A DNA stretch of 64,000 nt from Leifsonia sp. 466MF. Lineage in GTDB: Bacteria > Actinomycetota > Actinomycetes > Actinomycetales > Microbacteriaceae. Positions within the stretch are counted from its first letter, which is position 1. Each line of letters begins with the position of its first letter. The DNA lies in contig NZ_LT629696.1 in assembly GCF_900100265.1 (NCBI RefSeq), positions 186,001-250,000 of the forward strand, given 5' to 3'. The position numbers and the translations under genes were made by a program. Under the pieces are notes generated by a model. The model made no database searches, was not told where the DNA came from, and saw only the letters and a list, made by a program, of their open reading frames with translations. Positions 62,852-64,000 of this stretch are shown piece by piece.

Positions 62852-63063
62852 CGATGACCCTCGAAATGACGGGCGACCTCCTGGGCTTGGGGTCCATCGT
62901 TCGGCTGGAGACCGAGAGCGCTTCCGGCTTGTTCGTCGTTCTGGCGAGAGGAGCGTTCCGACCGGATAACACGCGGAACGAGGTCGTCGCGCGCTACCTG
63001 GTAGGTCCGCATCCCTATGGGGAGGCGCCGGACAGGGAGACGTTCCCCTATTGTGGCCACTGA
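62848..63063 (+). CDS. DUF4176-like protein, N-terminal part (reading frame ends early)
   Basis: A 71-residue frame beginning MTMTLEMTGDLLGLGSIVRLETESASGLFVVLARG and continuing VARYLVGPHPYGEAPDRETFP, the first half of the DUF4176 fold that accompanies T7SSb effectors. It stops at TGA 63061-63063 after FPYCGH. The rest of the expected domain is found in the +1 frame directly after a CCCC run (63045-63048). This is therefore either a frameshifted gene, programmed frameshifting, or a true gene split in two. It starts by ATGA overlap with essC. Confidence 0.7.
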   Translation: MTMTLEMTGDLLGLGSIVRLETESASGLFVVLARGAFRPDNTRNEVVARYLVGPHPYGEAPDRETFPYCGH

Positions 63064-63310
63064 AATCCATACTGTTGTTCATCATGGCTACACTGATGCC
63101 GCTGATACAGAATTTCTCACGGATCTTCTCGACCAGATGGAGAACGGGCGTCGCAAGACGACGCAGGTAAAGCAGTTCGCGGGCGCCCTCACGGACATCC
63201 CCGATGCCGTCCAAAGCGAGGAGATCGAGAACATGGCGCGGGTTCGCGCGGACCCGTTCTTCGAACTTCGTGGGTTGGTCCAGCAGCAAGACAGGAAAGG
63301 TGAGTCGTGA
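63053..63310 (+). CDS. DUF4176-like protein, C-terminal part in the +1 frame
   Basis: An 85-residue frame that can start at GTG 63053, eight bases before the upstream stop, and reads VATEIHTVVHHGYTDAADTEFLTDLLDQ. This matches the end of DUF4176 domains (a strand ending in a GY-(x)D-(x)E pattern, then a helix), followed by a ~50-residue tail (QFAGALTDIPDAVQSEEIENMARVRAD). It ends by GTGA overlap with the next gene. It may be made by re-initiation, or as a frameshift fusion with the upstream frame. Confidence 0.6.
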   Translation: MATEIHTVVHHGYTDAADTEFLTDLLDQMENGRRKTTQVKQFAGALTDIPDAVQSEEIENMARVRADPFFELRGLVQQQDRKGES

Positions 63311-63576
63311 AGGTCGCGTCAAACGTCGGTGCCGCACAGGAGGCCGTCTCGGGGTTCGCGGAGCTTGATACGAGCGGGGGAGGGCAGCAGGTGACCCTGA
63401 GCGCGAGCAACGTTTCGTGCATGCAAGACGGATCAAGCGTCGCGAACAAGCTCCTTGACTGCATCTCTGAACTCGCGTCCGGCGTGAAAGGTCAGGCGAG
63501 CAACGTAACCGCCCTTGCCGCCGAGATCGAGGATCGGGACAAGCAGGACGCGAGCGGCTGGTGCGAAGCGCGATGA
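63307..63576 (+). CDS. Small T7SS-associated helical protein (DUF3130/TIGR04197-like)
   Basis: An 89-residue protein, WXG100-like in size but without a WXG turn. It has an amphipathic first helix (VASNVGAAQEAVSGFAEL), a Ser/Gly turn region and a second helix (ANKLLDCISELASGVKGQASNVTALAAEIEDRDKQDASGW). This layout and position fit the DUF3130/TIGR04197 proteins that bind the LXG domain of T7SSb effectors and help target them to EssC. The GTG overlaps the previous stop, and the gene's own stop overlaps the next ATG. Family assignment is by pattern and context. Confidence 0.65.
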   Translation: MKVASNVGAAQEAVSGFAELDTSGGGQQVTLSASNVSCMQDGSSVANKLLDCISELASGVKGQASNVTALAAEIEDRDKQDASGWCEAR

Positions 63577-63926
63577 GGCATCTGAGTGCACAGCAGATCG
63601 AGATCGAGCAGAGGATTCGGGCTCACGAGGACAACACGGCCGAACAGTTGGCGACGATTCGCGTGCTCGAGGAGCAGTGGGACGACTACCGGCGAGTGAT
63701 GCGGGAGAACACGACCCTGTTCGAACAAGCCGGCATCGCCATGGGCGCGGATAACTACTTCGTCAAGAAGGGCCTAGTGGCGAGACGAGAGGTCGACAGT
63801 TACGTCGGCCAACTGGCGAATGAACAGGCCGAGCTCTTCGAGGAGACAGCGAGCAGCATCCGCTCGTCATCCGAAGAAGAGCTGGAACGCATGCGGCGAG
63901 AGAAAGCGGGCATGTCATGGGCTTGA
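63573..63926 (+). CDS. Small coiled-coil T7SS accessory protein (DUF3958-like)
   Basis: A 117-residue, almost fully helical and charged protein (LSAQQIEIEQRIRAHEDNTAEQLATIRVLEEQWDDYRRVMRENTTLFEQAG; a loop GADNYFVKKG; then REVDSYVGQLANEQAELFEETASSIRSSSEEELERMRREKAG). It resembles the second helper protein (DUF3958 type) encoded before LXG effectors. It is coupled to the previous gene by ATGA and overlaps the next by 10 bases. The family name is an inference from architecture and order. Confidence 0.6.
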   Translation: MRHLSAQQIEIEQRIRAHEDNTAEQLATIRVLEEQWDDYRRVMRENTTLFEQAGIAMGADNYFVKKGLVARREVDSYVGQLANEQAELFEETASSIRSSSEEELERMRREKAGMSWA

Positions 63927-64000
63927 TTTACGACTCCGGCGACTCGGGAAACCTCAAAGCTGCACTGTCGGCGAACCTCACAGCCGCGTCCGCCGTGCTG
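63917..64000 (+). CDS. N-terminus of a probable T7SSb (LXG-type) effector, cut by the window edge
   Basis: ATG 63917 overlaps the stop of the accessory gene and opens a frame of 28 codons to the window end (MGLIYDSGDSGNLKAALSANL...). Helix-forming Ala/Leu residues begin near residue 12. Its position after DUF4176 and two small helical helpers is that of the effector gene in Firmicutes cassettes, where an N-terminal LXG-like helical domain carries a C-terminal toxin. The toxin part is outside the window, so its activity cannot be stated. Confidence 0.5.
   Translation, partial: MGLIYDSGDSGNLKAALSANLTAASAVL

Noticed and set aside
63017..63052. Upstream extension of the +1 frame before GTG 63053 as a separate gene start (MGRRRTGRR)
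   Set aside because: This segment overlaps the DUF4176 N-terminal frame and has shadow-like Arg-rich content; conserved sequence begins only after the CCCC run.

Overview
The window is high-GC chromosomal DNA with GTG starts, many start codons placed right behind a -10 hexamer, a DUF3073 protein, and actinobacterial forms of HutH and PurF. This points to an actinobacterium, most likely of the family Microbacteriaceae (Leifsonia-like). The genus is inferred from protein style only. No rRNA, tRNA, CRISPR array or insertion sequence was seen.

Layout. 1-3062: end of an unidentified gene, a gamma-type carbonic anhydrase homologue, and a PadR-MFS drug-efflux operon with a palindromic operator on its promoter. 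3141-10025: a VOC/RraA-like pair, purC, a SHOCT/DUF6325 pair, an alditol oxidase, purD, and a sterol-carrier-like protein. 10100-13309: a small membrane protein, purF and purM. 13370-18182: a secreted Ig/Calx-beta protein followed by an ABC exporter coupled to a histidine kinase/response regulator pair. 18220-19670: DUF3073 and a flavin monooxygenase-like enzyme. 19719-27313: a carbohydrate ABC importer operon (binding protein, two permeases, an S51-type peptidase, a glycogen-debranching-type glucosidase; no ATPase) divergent from a LacI regulator, with two operator palindromes between them. 27371-36134: ABM-domain membrane protein, DUF4097-PadR operon, APC permease, metallo-hydrolase, TipA-like MerR regulator with a 19-bp-spacer promoter, and a YczE/MocR divergent pair. 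36290-39688: an RND permease. 39772-46080: histidine utilisation (hutG, hutI, hutU, hutH and an IclR regulator). 46099-52273: GNAT, Dps, a CIRCE-controlled Hsp20, SRPBCC, a phytoene-desaturase-like oxidoreductase, and a DEAD-box helicase with a long Arg/Asp repeat array.

52454-64000 is the most remarkable part. It is a type VII secretion locus of the Firmicutes kind (T7SSb), made of a WXG100 protein, an EssA-like protein, EsaB, EsaA, EssB and the FtsK/SpoIIIE ATPase EssC. It is followed by an effector cassette: a DUF4176 protein split over two frames, two small helical helper proteins, and the first 28 codons of a probable effector cut by the window edge. No EccB, EccD or mycosin of the mycobacterial T7SSa type is present. 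The EssC has only one intact P-loop, and EsaA ends after a single C-terminal membrane segment.

Two patterns cross the whole window. One is a family of long palindromes sharing an ACCGTCGAGT-type arm that abut the 3' ends of minus-strand genes. The other is a set of about ten genes whose start codon lies 6-8 nt after a TANNNT hexamer, as expected for leaderless mRNAs.
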